From positions 124,001 to 188,000 of the forward strand of contig NZ_CP056775.1 of the NCBI RefSeq assembly GCF_016894445.1: a stretch of DNA of 64,000 bases, read 5' to 3'. The stretch is from Dyadobacter sandarakinus (GTDB lineage Bacteria; Bacteroidota; Bacteroidia; Cytophagales; Spirosomataceae). Position 1 is the stretch's first letter, and every line of letters begins with the position of its first letter. A program made the position numbers and the translations under genes. Shown here one piece after another: positions 1 through 9,066 of this stretch. Under the pieces are notes generated by a model. It was not told the origin of the DNA. It was given only the letters and a program-made list of their open reading frames with translations, and ran no database searches.

Positions 1-622
1 GTTTGACTGCCTCGGTATTCCAGAGTATCTCGATGTTCGGGAGCGTTTCAATGCGTTTTTGCATGATCTTGGATGCACGCATTTCCTCCCGGCGCACCAG
101 GAGGTACACTTTGCGGCAAAGTTTTGCGAGGTAGCTCGCTTCCTCGGCAGCCGTATCGCCGGCACCTACTACCACCACATCCTGGTTGCGGAAAAAGAAT
201 CCATCACAAACGGCACAGGCCGACACGCCCCGGCCGTTCAGCCTTTCTTCTCCTTCCAGGCCAAGCCATTTCGCTGAGGCGCCCGTTGAGACGATCACCG
301 AATCCGCCTGGATTTCGTGCTTGTTATCAATGATAACCTTATGGGGAAGACAGGTAAAATCGACCTCTGTTGCCAATCCGTAACGTATATCCGCTCCGAA
401 GCGCTTGGCTTGTTTTTCAAAATTGATCATCATTTCGGGACCTGTGATCCCATCCGGATAGCCCGGGTAATTGTCAACCTCGGTAGTAATGGTAAGTTGC
501 CCTCCGGGTTGCGCGCCCTGGTACAATACCGGGTTAAGCCCGGCCCTTGAAGCATATATGGCGGCTGTGTAACCGGCAGGGCCGGAGCCTATAATCAGAC
601 ACGATACCTTCTCTGTTGTCAT
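1..622 (-). CDS. trxB: Thioredoxin reductase, 3' end beyond the window
   Basis: This flavoenzyme passes electrons from NADPH through FAD and a CxxC pair to thioredoxin in the cytoplasm. Reading leftwards from the ATG at 622, the protein opens with an FAD-binding glycine motif (IIGSGPAG, residues about 9-16), then QPGGQL, then the redox motif CAVCDGFF preceded by GRGVSA. The NADPH-binding motif VVVGAGDTAAEEA follows. This order matches bacterial TrxB (about 310-320 residues); roughly 207 residues are present and the C-terminal part of the FAD domain is cut by the window edge. The next gene on the same strand starts about 2 kb upstream, with 115 bases between the genes. Identification is secure. 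Confidence 0.93.
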   Translation of the reverse strand, partial: MTTEKVSCLIIGSGPAGYTAAIYASRAGLNPVLYQGAQPGGQLTITTEVDNYPGYPDGITGPEMMINFEKQAKRFGADIRYGLATEVDFTCLPHKVIIDNKHEIQADSVIVSTGASAKWLGLEGEERLNGRGVSACAVCDGFFFRNQDVVVVGAGDTAAEEASYLAKLCRKVYLLVRREEMRASKIMQKRIETLPNIEILWNTEAVK

Positions 623-737
623 GTTTTTATCAGTAAAAATTATTGCAAACGCTGACCGGAATATGCGTCGCGTTGCATGTTCGTAGAACATTGGCAGACC
701 GACAAAAGTGCGAAATTATGCGGCCTTATGCAACTGC

Positions 738-2654
738 TCAAAGTATGCGCCACTCTATCCGCCTGTTTTTTTGACGGTTAAGGTCAGAGTCGTTCGGAGC
801 TACGGGCTTTGTTTTTCCGTATCCTTTTGCCGTGAGGCGGGCAGTGGCCACCCCTGACTTTTCAAGGTATTCCAGCACGGATTGTGCCCGTTTTTGCGAC
901 AGGTCAAGATTGACCTTATCTGAACCTACATCGTCCGTATGTCCCGAGACTTCTATCCGGATACCGGGATTTTTTTTCAGGAAATCAATCATCTTGTCCA
1001 GCTCTACCCTGGACTTTTCATCGAGCCGGTAAGCTCCTGTTTCAAAGAAAATGTTATTGAGAATCTCTGCCCGGTCTTTCTCGATCGCTTCCAGCGGGAT
1101 GTCCAGGTTCACAGACGAAGCAGAATCATTGACCGAAAAAGAAAGACTTTTGAACAAATACCCCTCCTTAGAAACGTAAAAGGCGTACTCGCTCCCATGA
1201 TTGAGCACGGCAAGAAAAGAACCATTGGTGCCATCAGATGTGAATTCTGCTACTTTACTCCCGGTTTTCAGATCAAAAAGATCTATATCCGATTGCAGCG
1301 GCTTACCCGTAATTTTATCAAAAACCCGGCCCTTGGCATAATGCGTAGGTACGAACAACTCCTTTACAGCCTGGGGCAGGTCGAATGCATAAAGCAGTGA
1401 CCGGCCTTTGCTATCGTCGGTATAGTAAGCCCGGGAACCATCCGACGCAATGAACATCCCAACCTGGTCTGCAACCGTATTAATGGGGTAACCCAGGTTT
1501 TTGGGTGCGGCCCACGTGGTATCTGTCCGCTGGCTGATAAAGATGTCAAACCCGCCCATGCCCGGAAAGCCGGTGGACGCATAGAAAAGTGTACGACCGT
1601 TGGCATGAATAAAAGGAGCATTTTCCTCATCCGGTGTGTTGATCGACGGACCGAGGTTTTTTGGGGAGCTCCATTGCTTTTTGCTGTCGAGGTTCGATAC
1701 CCAGATATCCCTTTTTCCCTGCCCGCCTTTCCGGTCCGAAGCAAAGTAGAGCATACGCCCGTCGGCTGAAAGTGAAGGCTGCGATTCCCAATCGCGCGAG
1801 TTCACAGGTTCACCCAGGTTGACCGGCGCACTCCAAGTTTTGCCTTCTTTATGCGTAATATAAAGGTCGCAGCTCCCGTAGCCATCCTGCCGGTTGCAGG
1901 CCGTGAATACCAGGGTACGGCCGTCGGCAGATACTGAGCAGGTACCTTCATTATTGGAGGTGTTGATGCTGGCCGAAATTTCTTCCGGCACGTCCCAACG
2001 GTCAGCCGCGCTGTGGTCCGTCCCGCGCTCATTTTTCTGTCGGTGTGTGATGTAAATGTTCTCGTCCCGTGCTGGGGTAAGACCCGTGAAGATCAGGGTT
2101 TCATTGTCGGCGGTGAGTACGGGGAAGTATTGGGTTTCCAAAAAGTTGACGGTATCGCCCATTGACTTCTTGGAAATGCTTACTGGATTTTTCAATGCCT
2201 CCATGGCAAACTTTGACGAAGCGACCGCTTTTTCAGCATGTCGGAAAAGACTGGATTTGGGAGGGAGCAGTCCCAGTGATTTCTGATAATAAATCAATGC
2301 CGAATCATAGCGTGCAGCCTCGAAGTGGTATCGGCCCAGCCACTGGTACGCCGGCGCAGACTGCGGAGCATCCGGTTTAATGACGGTCACTTTTGTGAAA
2401 TGCTTTCGGGCAAGATCAATGTTCTTTTGCAGCTCGTAAATCTGGGCCAGCCGGAGATTGGTTTCGTAGTGGCCGGGATCGGAATCCAGTACCTTTTCAA
2501 AGTAAGTAATTGCTTCGCCTACCTGTCTGGCCTGCCAGGCCTTTTGTGCTTTTTCAAAATTATCCTTTGCTTTTTTGGACAATGGAGCGTCCTGGGCAAA
2601 TCCGCAAACAAGGGTTATCAGGGAAAAGATCAGGGTCAGCAGGCCTGCACGCAT
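738..2654 (-). CDS. TPR / PD40-repeat / OmpA-domain outer-membrane protein
   Basis: Cell-envelope protein of the PD40-OmpA type common in Bacteroidota. The start chosen is the ATG at 2654, which overlaps the queE stop as TAATG and gives a clean signal peptide (MRAGLLTLIFSLITLVCGFAQ). A longer frame to 2699 would hide that signal. Next come TPR repeats (about residues 30-125), several PD40/WD40-like blades with phrases such as SADGRTLVF, SADGRMLYFASDRKGG and ANGRTLFYAST (about 165-400), and a carboxypeptidase-regulatory-like segment. A C-terminal OmpA peptidoglycan-binding domain follows, with NIFFETGAYRLDEKS and SGHTDDVGSDKVNLDLSQKRA. Family knowledge suggests it anchors the outer membrane to peptidoglycan; some relatives sit with gliding or secretion genes. 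Its specific role here is unknown. It is probably co-transcribed with queE. Confidence 0.88.
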   Translation of the reverse strand: MRAGLLTLIFSLITLVCGFAQDAPLSKKAKDNFEKAQKAWQARQVGEAITYFEKVLDSDPGHYETNLRLAQIYELQKNIDLARKHFTKVTVIKPDAPQSAPAYQWLGRYHFEAARYDSALIYYQKSLGLLPPKSSLFRHAEKAVASSKFAMEALKNPVSISKKSMGDTVNFLETQYFPVLTADNETLIFTGLTPARDENIYITHRQKNERGTDHSAADRWDVPEEISASINTSNNEGTCSVSADGRTLVFTACNRQDGYGSCDLYITHKEGKTWSAPVNLGEPVNSRDWESQPSLSADGRMLYFASDRKGGQGKRDIWVSNLDSKKQWSSPKNLGPSINTPDEENAPFIHANGRTLFYASTGFPGMGGFDIFISQRTDTTWAAPKNLGYPINTVADQVGMFIASDGSRAYYTDDSKGRSLLYAFDLPQAVKELFVPTHYAKGRVFDKITGKPLQSDIDLFDLKTGSKVAEFTSDGTNGSFLAVLNHGSEYAFYVSKEGYLFKSLSFSVNDSASSVNLDIPLEAIEKDRAEILNNIFFETGAYRLDEKSRVELDKMIDFLKKNPGIRIEVSGHTDDVGSDKVNLDLSQKRAQSVLEYLEKSGVATARLTAKGYGKTKPVAPNDSDLNRQKNRRIEWRIL

Positions 2655-3340
2655 TATGGAATGTTCATGTATTTGTGAGTCTGTAACGACATTTTCCATT
2701 TAGGATTGTCCTTGATATATTCAATGATCAAAGGCAGCATGGCTTCATGCTTACTCCATTCAGGTTGCAGTAGCAGGGTACAGCCGGGAGCTACTTTAGC
2801 TGCATGCTCTTCTGCAAAGTCAAAGTCACTCTTGTTGAAAATGATCACTTTCAGCTCATTGGCCCGCTCGTAAATGTCGGGATGGGGCGTCTTGAATTTT
2901 TTGGGAGAAAAGCACACCCAATCCCAGTGACCTGTGAATGGATACACGCCGGAGGTTTCGATGTTGGTCTGGAAACCCGCCTCCTGCAAGCTGCCCGTTA
3001 ATGCATCCAGATTGTACATGAGCGGCTCGCCACCCGTGATGACCGCCAGCCGGCCGGGGAACTGCAATGCACCATTGATAATGGATGTAATATCAAATTT
3101 GGGGTGAATAGATGCATCCCACGACTCTTTGACGTCGCACCAGTGGCAGCCTACGTCGCAGCCGCCGAGGCGGATAAAGTAAGCAGCCCGGCCACTATGC
3201 TGACCTTCGCCCTGCAAAGTGTAGAAAGCCTCCATTACCGGAAGCTGCGTTGTAACGATGGGTAATGTTTCAGTTAACAAAATCGGATCGAGAGGTGTTA
3301 TAAATGTTGTAACAACCAAATGCGGTGAAAAATGCCGCAA
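2654..3340 (-). CDS. queE: 7-carboxy-7-deazaguanine synthase (radical SAM)
   Basis: QueE converts 6-carboxytetrahydropterin to 7-carboxy-7-deazaguanine in the queuosine/preQ0 pathway. The protein contains the FYTLQGEGQHSGRAAYFIRL opening block and the cluster-binding motif CDVGCHWCD. It also has the SAM/Mg region ITGGEPLMYNLD. The CxxxCxxC spacing is the radical-SAM pattern. As called it has 228 residues, somewhat long at the N-terminus. A TTG at 3280 (reading LTETLPIVTTQLPVMEAF) is an alternative start and would leave more room for the divergent mnmE promoter. Its stop overlaps the start of the downstream OmpA-family gene (TAATG), implying translational coupling of two functionally unrelated genes. 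Function is certain; the exact start is not. Confidence 0.9.
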   Translation of the reverse strand: MRHFSPHLVVTTFITPLDPILLTETLPIVTTQLPVMEAFYTLQGEGQHSGRAAYFIRLGGCDVGCHWCDVKESWDASIHPKFDITSIINGALQFPGRLAVITGGEPLMYNLDALTGSLQEAGFQTNIETSGVYPFTGHWDWVCFSPKKFKTPHPDIYERANELKVIIFNKSDFDFAEEHAAKVAPGCTLLLQPEWSKHEAMLPLIIEYIKDNPKWKMSLQTHKYMNIP

Positions 3341-3394
3341 GTTACGAAATTAGGATTTGCCGCGACGTCGGCGTTTTAGTAGCATATTTGCAAC

Positions 3395-4756
3395 ATGAAT
3401 AATATTCCGATTCAACAGCAGGAGCCTATTTGTGCGCTGGCGACACCTCAGGGAGTGGGTGCAATTGCCATTATCCGGGTGTCCGGTATAGGTTCTATTG
3501 GTATTGTAAATGAAATTTTCAAGGGTAAAAATCTCGAAGAAGCGGAGAGTCATACCGTGCATTTTGGAACGATACAGGCTTACGGTGAAGTATTTGACGA
3601 AGTGCTCGCGACCGTTTTCAAGTCTCCCAGATCTTTTACCAAAGAAGATTCCATTGAAATATCGTGTCACGGATCCGACTATATTGTGCGGCAGATCCTC
3701 AAACTGCTCGTACTCAAAGGTGCCCGCATCGCGAAGCCGGGCGAGTTTACCCAGCGCGCATTTCTGAACGGACAATTCGACTTAGTGCAAGCCGAAGCTG
3801 TCGCCGACCTGATCGCGGCAGACAATCAGGCGAGCCATAAAACCGCATTGAACCAGCTGCGGGGCGGCTTTTCTAAAAAATTGACAGCCCTGCGCGCAGA
3901 ACTCATCCATTTTGCATCATTGATCGAGCTGGAACTGGACTTTGGCGAAGAAGATGTGGAGTTTGCCCAGCGTGATGATCTGCGTAAACTGATTGAGGCA
4001 CTGCTGGAAACGATAGGATCGCTGATCGAATCGTTTGATTTTGGGAATGTGGTAAAAGAAGGTGTGCCTGTCGCCATCATCGGCTCGCCGAATGTGGGCA
4101 AATCGACGCTTTTGAACGCATTATTGAATGAAGAAAAAGCAATCGTCACGAGCATTGCCGGCACCACGCGCGACGTGATCGAGGATACGATGGTGATGGA
4201 GGGATTGAAATTCCGCTTCATCGATACCGCCGGCATCCGTGAAACGACCGATGTGGTGGAATCAATTGGCATTGAGCGCTCGAAAGCGGCGATGGAAAAG
4301 GCGGATATTGTGATCCTGCTCTGCGACAGTGAAGCCACTTTGCACGAAAACCAGGAACTGGCCCGCTCCATTTCCGGCGATAAGGAAGTCATTTTTGTGA
4401 TGAATAAAATGGACCTGCCCGGCCAACATGCATTACTGGACCAATATCCTGAGCTGCTCCCTATTTCAGCCCAGTCGCACCACGGTCTTCCTCAATTGGC
4501 CAAAAAACTCGCCTCCCTCGTGCACCGGCAGTCGGCAGGCGACACGGTGGTGACCAATGCCCGGCATTACGAACATCTGCTGAAAGCACACAATTCTTTA
4601 ACCGATGTAATCAACGGACTTTCTATCGGCATCACCGGCGATTTCCTTGCGCAGGACATCCGCCTGGCGCTGCATCATTTGGGAGAGATTACGGGCACGA
4701 TCGTGACGGATGATTTGCTGGATAATATTTTTTCGAAGTTTTGTATCGGAAAGTAA
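3395..4756 (+). CDS. mnmE: tRNA uridine-5-carboxymethylaminomethyl modification GTPase
   Basis: MnmE works with MnmG to make cmnm5U at the wobble position of several tRNAs. The 453 residues have the full family layout. There is an N-terminal formyl-tetrahydrofolate-binding domain (PICALATPQGVGAIAIIRVSG), a helical domain, and an inserted G domain with GSPNVGKST (G1), GTTRDV (G2), DTAG (G3) and NKMD (G4). It ends with the invariant C-terminal FCIGK. Length and motif spacing are normal. It is divergent from queE with only 54 bases between starts, and is followed by a strong terminator at 4798. This is the last intact housekeeping gene before the defence island. Confidence 0.96.
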   Translation: MNNIPIQQQEPICALATPQGVGAIAIIRVSGIGSIGIVNEIFKGKNLEEAESHTVHFGTIQAYGEVFDEVLATVFKSPRSFTKEDSIEISCHGSDYIVRQILKLLVLKGARIAKPGEFTQRAFLNGQFDLVQAEAVADLIAADNQASHKTALNQLRGGFSKKLTALRAELIHFASLIELELDFGEEDVEFAQRDDLRKLIEALLETIGSLIESFDFGNVVKEGVPVAIIGSPNVGKSTLLNALLNEEKAIVTSIAGTTRDVIEDTMVMEGLKFRFIDTAGIRETTDVVESIGIERSKAAMEKADIVILLCDSEATLHENQELARSISGDKEVIFVMNKMDLPGQHALLDQYPELLPISAQSHHGLPQLAKKLASLVHRQSAGDTVVTNARHYEHLLKAHNSLTDVINGLSIGITGDFLAQDIRLALHHLGEITGTIVTDDLLDNIFSKFCIGK

Positions 4757-4797
4757 TAAGGCATAAATACTGATAAGAACTCATAAGTAAAATGAAT

Positions 4798-4832
4798 AAA
4801 AACCGCATTTAGAGAAATCTGATGCGGTTTTT
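4798..4832 (+). terminator. Rho-independent terminator of mnmE
   Basis: AACCGCAT (4801-4808) pairs perfectly with ATGCGGTT (4822-4829) around a 13-base loop. The stem is extended by A/T pairs, and a T-rich run follows. It lies 42 bases after the mnmE stop. Confidence 0.85.
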
Positions 4833-4865
4833 TGTTTTTCGTTGATTTTTCTTGCTACCGATTTG

Positions 4866-4925
4866 TTTTGTACCTTTTTGTACCTTTTCTGGTATATTTA
4901 GTCCGAGGTACAAAAAAGGTACAAA
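4866..4925. repeat. TTTTGTACC repeats, tandem and inverted (left island edge)
   Basis: TTTTGTACC occurs at 4866-4874 and 4876-4884. Its complement GGTACAAA(A) occurs at 4907-4915 and 4918-4925. The two pairs form an almost perfect large inverted repeat around a 22-base centre. Similar tandem units recur at 36567-36586. The arrangement is what is expected of core/arm binding sites of a tyrosine recombinase, but no recombinase gene is present to confirm it. Confidence 0.6.
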
Positions 4926-5005
4926 TTTTTGGCTTTTAGGGGGGAAATTATGAAACATACTGAAACATTAAGAAACATGCTAAAACAATTCAAAAAACTG
5001 CTGAA

Positions 5006-5149
5006 ATGAGCTCAACAATTGAAACTGTCCGAATTTGTAAAGAATGCAATAAGCGGTTCACAGCAAGAACCACGCAGACCAAAGTTTGTACAAAATGAAA
5101 TTGTAGGAATTATAAGAAGTGTTTCTACTGGGAGAACGAGCCAATTTAA
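5006..5149 (+). pseudogene. Remnant of a zinc-ribbon/helix-turn-helix excisionase-like gene
   Basis: From the ATG at 5006 the frame reads MSSTIETVRICKECNKRF, then ARTTQTKVCTK, then hits TGA at 5096. It continues as NCRNYKKCFYWENEPI to a TAA at 5147. The two CxxC-like pairs resemble the N-terminal zinc ribbon seen in Bacteroidota excisionase-type helix-turn-helix proteins of mobile elements. The internal stop and the missing helix-turn-helix part mark it as a dead fragment. The rest of 4926-5307 shows no further coding sequence; 5150-5307 is AT-rich and must carry the promoter of the reverse transcriptase gene. Confidence 0.45.
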
Positions 5150-5307
5150 AAGAAAGATTACAAGAAGTAAATGGTAGGCAAAGATTTCATTTAGCAGTCA
5201 TACGTACATGTATTACAGCATATGATATCAATTACAAGTAAAATTTTGTAACAAAAGCCTTTTATTCATAGGGTTTATTGATACTATTAACATAACATAC
5301 AGCAAGC

Positions 5308-7140
5308 ATGACGTTGTTTGACATTATCAATCGAGGCTTTTTTCCAAAAGAGTTACCTCCACCTTTTACTACCGATATTCTTGCTAAGCATGTTACAACA
5401 ATTTTATCAAAATGGAGCTTAGAGTTCAAGAATAATACAACAATTTCAAGTTTAGGGGCAGTAGTTCCTCCATTTCCTGGCGAATCGAAGAAGAAATTAG
5501 AGCAGCGAAAAAAGCTTTATAGAGATACCTTTATTTCTAAGTACTCTTCCTCAAAAGGATGTACTTTTTCAATATCAAAAGGTAAACTATCTCGGCGATT
5601 CTTGCAAATTCCTAATCCTAAACATTTTATCTTATTATCGGACAAGATAGTTTCAAGATGGGGAGACTTCGAAAAAGTCTTTGCGCTTTCTCATTATTCA
5701 GAAAGCTATCCTATTGCTGAGACATCTTCCAAAAAACGCTCTGTCTCGACTTATAGTAAGAGTGTGTCTGATTTTCACAATAGGTTGCTAAGCACTTCAA
5801 TTGAGAAAAAAATTGAAGTGAAGGTTGATATTTCAAAATTCTACCCAACAATCTATACTCATACGATTGCTTGGGCCTTGTTGGGAAAAGAAAAGGCAAA
5901 AAGCTATTTCAATCAGAAATCCGATCTTGACTCGCTTATCGCAGCAGGCGATCTAGACGCTGCCCTTTACAAAAATGCTGAGGACATAGATAATGCATTA
6001 AGAAGTTGTCAGGAGAGGCAATCAATCGGAATTCCTATTGGGCCCGACACATCGCATGTTATAGCTGAGGCAGTTGCGTGTCGCATAGACAGTATGCTTC
6101 AAGCTAAGTTCGGTGGCTTAGGTTTAAAAGCTTGCCGATATTATGATGACTACTATCTCTATGTTTCCACAAAAGATGAGGCGGATACCGTTTTGAAGGG
6201 GCTACAACTAATCTTATCAGATTTTCAACTTGAAATAAATGAAAGCAAAATAAAGATAAGAGAATTTCCATTTTCCTTCGAAGACGAGTTTACAACAACG
6301 CTTTTTTTATTTGATTTTAAAAAGACTAATCAGGCTAATAGTTTAAAGCACTATTTCAGTGTGATTTGGGGTTTTGCTGAAAAAAACCCGAAAAGGACGG
6401 ATTGGATATTCAAATATTCACTGCGAATATTTGAGTTTGGAACGGTTAAGATATCGAAGGAAACGTGGAGATTATTCGAAAATCTGCTTTTGAAGACTGT
6501 GCAAATTGATCCGTCAATATTAGACATTGTGACACGAATATTGCTTACATATACGTCATATGTTGATTATAAGTCGAAAGATAAATGGAGATCGCTGATA
6601 AATATTATTATTAAGGAACATAGTCAAGTAAATCATAACTTCGAGGTTTCATGGGCACTCTGGCTTGCTAAGTCCTTTAACCTGGAAATAGAAGAAAGTT
6701 GCGCTAATTTAGTCATCAATACGAAAGATTGTATTGCAAATCTTATATTACTTGACCTACTAAATACAACATCACTTGTCCAAGGAAATGCTAACATCAA
6801 TCAGTTAGAAATTGAGCTTAAAGATGATGTATTATTTTCCAGTAATTGGTTGCTTGCATATGAGGCTGTAAAAAAGGGCTGGCTTGTTCCTGCCGATTCT
6901 AATCTATTGAATAGTAATTTGTTTTTCAAAATTATTCAAGATTTAGATGTCGAATTCTATGATAGTAAAAAACAACTAATACCTTATAATTTTGTTGAAA
7001 AGGTGGATGAAATTACCTCTCTCCCTACTTCTTACGATGGTAACGTTAATGTTAGCGACGCTACTAGCAAGCCAAGTGAAGTAAAGAAAAAAGCAATTTT
7101 CAAATTCATTGAAACTATTCCTTCTGGGCTTGATTTTTAG
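5308..7140 (+). CDS. Defence-type reverse transcriptase (UG/Abi-like group)
   Basis: A 610-residue RNA-directed DNA polymerase. The N-terminus has RGFFPKELPPPF, a block I associate with stand-alone bacterial antiviral reverse transcriptases. Motif A is KVDISKFYPTIYTH (about residues 171-184), with a conserved GIPIGPDTSHVIAE (about 250) and the catalytic motif YYDDYYLYV (about 276-284). After about residue 350 comes a long helical C-terminal region without recognised similarity, as in Abi/DRT enzymes whose extra domains form part of the defence function. It is not a group II intron protein: no maturase or HNH endonuclease part is visible. The gene is strikingly AT-rich compared with mnmE. Expected role is abortive anti-phage defence; the exact DRT/UG class could not be assigned. 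Confidence 0.8.
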   Translation: MTLFDIINRGFFPKELPPPFTTDILAKHVTTILSKWSLEFKNNTTISSLGAVVPPFPGESKKKLEQRKKLYRDTFISKYSSSKGCTFSISKGKLSRRFLQIPNPKHFILLSDKIVSRWGDFEKVFALSHYSESYPIAETSSKKRSVSTYSKSVSDFHNRLLSTSIEKKIEVKVDISKFYPTIYTHTIAWALLGKEKAKSYFNQKSDLDSLIAAGDLDAALYKNAEDIDNALRSCQERQSIGIPIGPDTSHVIAEAVACRIDSMLQAKFGGLGLKACRYYDDYYLYVSTKDEADTVLKGLQLILSDFQLEINESKIKIREFPFSFEDEFTTTLFLFDFKKTNQANSLKHYFSVIWGFAEKNPKRTDWIFKYSLRIFEFGTVKISKETWRLFENLLLKTVQIDPSILDIVTRILLTYTSYVDYKSKDKWRSLINIIIKEHSQVNHNFEVSWALWLAKSFNLEIEESCANLVINTKDCIANLILLDLLNTTSLVQGNANINQLEIELKDDVLFSSNWLLAYEAVKKGWLVPADSNLLNSNLFFKIIQDLDVEFYDSKKQLIPYNFVEKVDEITSLPTSYDGNVNVSDATSKPSEVKKKAIFKFIETIPSGLDF

Positions 7141-7248
7141 TTAATACAGATTTAAAATCTATAAGGATTGCGGCGGATTAAATAAAAGATGCTAACATCG
7201 AACAATCATTTTCCATAGGGATAACTTGTTAATTCCCTTGAATAAGAT

Positions 7249-7274
7249 CTTGTAAAGAGTATCTGCTTTACAAG
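7249..7274. other. Perfect hairpin downstream of the reverse transcriptase
   Basis: CTTGTAAAG (7249-7257) pairs perfectly with CTTTACAAG (7266-7274) around an 8-base loop. The gap between the convergent genes (7141-7302) holds no coding sequence. The hairpin has no T tail, so it may be a weak bidirectional terminator or part of a small RNA linked to the reverse transcriptase. Confidence 0.45.
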
Positions 7275-7302
7275 TGTAGACCAAGGAATATCTATTTGGT
7301 CA

Positions 7303-8439
7303 TCAAGCATTTGATTCTCTAAATAATTTACGTTTCATTATTCTCAATATTTCAGGTAGGTTGATGGAGAATCCTTGGCCCTCATATTTTGTCACACTTA
7401 AAACACCTTTGATTACTTCTTCTTCTCCTCCCTCTTTCACATTCTCTATCGCCGGCCTTGCCTTAATCATGTTCTCATATTGATAATTTGATAGTTTAAG
7501 CTGCTCAATGGTTGCGTCTTTTAATTGCAAAAGAGAGTTTGTTATTAAAAGGTGTGATTGGAGGTGGAGGATGTTTGCTTGCCACTGCATAACGGAGATA
7601 TCGTAATTCGTCTCTTTCTGAATTAAAACTAAGTTATCTGCCGTAGGTGCGTTTAAATAGATTGACAAAGCATCCCTTATTTGCTCCAATGATGCATCTT
7701 TGTCCTTCGGTATTATTTTGAAGAGCGTTCCGTGAGCGTCTTCTTTAATCTCAGTGCTAGCATCAACACCTAGATCCGCTAAAAATTGAGCAAAATAAAC
7801 TAGATATTGCTTACACGAGGTTTTAATAGGTTCAGGGAATATAAAAGATGTCAGCAAAACGTCGGGGTAGAGTCTGTTGCTAATGGAGGATATTGCTCTA
7901 TCAATTAGGTTTTCTATATATTCTTGAATCTCAGTTTCTAATTCAAATATGGTGCTATCTTCGTTTATATAGCCTAGCACGAATCCAAATCCATTCGTAA
8001 TTATTTCATCGTCATATTCAAAATATTTATACATAGGATTGTTATCACTTGTAATTATAAGTGATATTTCCTCTGCCATTTCTGCGATGCTGTACGGCTT
8101 ATTCCAGTTTACGAAGTCTGTTTGGAATATTACACTTGCAGTGAGAGAGGGTTCATTTTCTTTGGCTCGGCAAAGAATCGAAATATCAGCATAAAACACC
8201 TGCTCAGTACTTAAATCAATTGAGAACGTTATCTCATCAAGGAATAGTCTAATTTGTTTTGGTGTATATTTAAAAAGCTCTTCTATAACATTTTCATCAG
8301 ACAGTCGTCCCGATCTGTGTTTCCTATGTTCTGAATAATAGGAATATACATCTTCGATTGAATTTACAACTAAGATTTTTGTTAATGAGCTTGGTTCATC
8401 TATATTCCTTTGATGCTCTTTGATTTCAATTTTCAACAT
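7303..8439 (-). CDS. Uncharacterised protein, convergent with the reverse transcriptase
   Basis: A 378-residue protein that I do not recognise. It begins MLKIEIKEHQRNIDEPSSLT, has no signal peptide or membrane segment, and is acidic in its first two thirds. The C-terminal third (about 275-340) is rich in Leu/Gln with a heptad-like pattern (ILHLQSHLLITNSLLQLKDA), suggesting a short coiled coil. The tail is basic (LRIMKRKLFRE). The gene is AT-rich like the reverse transcriptase and lies 84 bases downstream of the XRE-type regulator on the same strand, so the two may share a transcript. No enzymatic motif is visible. A role in the defence island is possible from position only. Confidence 0.6.
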   Translation of the reverse strand: MLKIEIKEHQRNIDEPSSLTKILVVNSIEDVYSYYSEHRKHRSGRLSDENVIEELFKYTPKQIRLFLDEITFSIDLSTEQVFYADISILCRAKENEPSLTASVIFQTDFVNWNKPYSIAEMAEEISLIITSDNNPMYKYFEYDDEIITNGFGFVLGYINEDSTIFELETEIQEYIENLIDRAISSISNRLYPDVLLTSFIFPEPIKTSCKQYLVYFAQFLADLGVDASTEIKEDAHGTLFKIIPKDKDASLEQIRDALSIYLNAPTADNLVLIQKETNYDISVMQWQANILHLQSHLLITNSLLQLKDATIEQLKLSNYQYENMIKARPAIENVKEGGEEEVIKGVLSVTKYEGQGFSINLPEILRIMKRKLFRESNA

Positions 8440-8523
8440 AGATAATGAGCCGAAGATTTTTTAATCGTTGACAAAATGATTGGTGATGGTTGAGAATACT
8501 GGGCTGTGTCGATTTTGGGCTAT

Positions 8524-8946
8524 TTATCCATTTGATATCAAACGTTCCAACCGCACCATCATATCCTCTTTTTCCCTCAACATCCTCTCATACAATGCAA
8601 TCTTCTCCTCATGAAGTTGCATTAGTTTGTCAATCGGATTGTTGTTGTAAGTTTCGAATGAACTTCCGAAGAAAGCCTGATCTTGGAATGTGTTTGAAAT
8701 GACATTTATCGCTTGTTCCTCGTCAAAATTCCGAATCGCCTCAGCCGGGATTTTCAAAATCACCGCCACCTGCTCTAAAATATCGTTTTCAATCTTTTCC
8801 TTCTGTTCGAGCAGGGAAATTTTTTGCTGGTTCCAATCTTCGCCAAGCTCGAACGCGAGGGCATCTTGTTTGATGGAAAGCATTTCGCGGAAGCGTTTCA
8901 AATTGCGGCCTTCGTGGATCTTCGGGTTGGAGGTAGTATGTGCCAT
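8524..8946 (-). CDS. XRE-type helix-turn-helix transcriptional regulator
   Basis: A 140-residue DNA-binding protein. The start was set at the ATG at 8946 (MAHTTSNPKIHEGRNLKRF), because ten residues further upstream add nothing that looks conserved. The helix-turn-helix lies at about residues 10-65 (RFREMLSIKQDALAFELG ... QQKISLLEQKE). A probable C-terminal coiled coil follows (LMQLHEEKIALYERMLREKE), likely used for dimerisation. This kind of protein is common in Bacteroidota, often in accessory regions. It may regulate itself and the uncharacterised gene downstream. Confidence 0.75.
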   Translation of the reverse strand: MAHTTSNPKIHEGRNLKRFREMLSIKQDALAFELGEDWNQQKISLLEQKEKIENDILEQVAVILKIPAEAIRNFDEEQAINVISNTFQDQAFFGSSFETYNNNPIDKLMQLHEEKIALYERMLREKEDMMVRLERLISNG

Positions 8947-9026
8947 GTAAAATGGGTGTTTAGTTAAAAAAGGCAATTTATGTAAATCTGCCGGGAAGTG
9001 CGCGGATATCTTACAGGGTTAATTCA

Positions 9027-9052
9027 TGTAAGTTACAGAATAAGATTTTTTG
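9027..9052 (+). promoter_or_regulatory. Shared promoter-like element TGTAAGTTACAGAA
   Basis: TGTAAGTTACAGAA at 9027-9040 is repeated exactly at 11238-11251 upstream of the AAA ATPase gene. In both places a run of T ending in TTTTTG follows 12-14 bases later, in the place of a Bacteroidota -7 element. Here it lies just before the frameshifted gene that precedes parA. Confidence 0.5.
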
Positions 9053-9066
9053 CGACGTTTATAGGT

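Noticed and set aside
2655..2699. Longer start for the OmpA-type protein
   Set aside because: The extension overlaps queE and hides a clear signal peptide. The TAATG overlap supports the ATG at 2654.
3350..3775. Open frame opposite the start of mnmE
   Set aside because: It is antisense to the conserved MnmE N-terminus and includes the mnmE promoter. It has no independent support.
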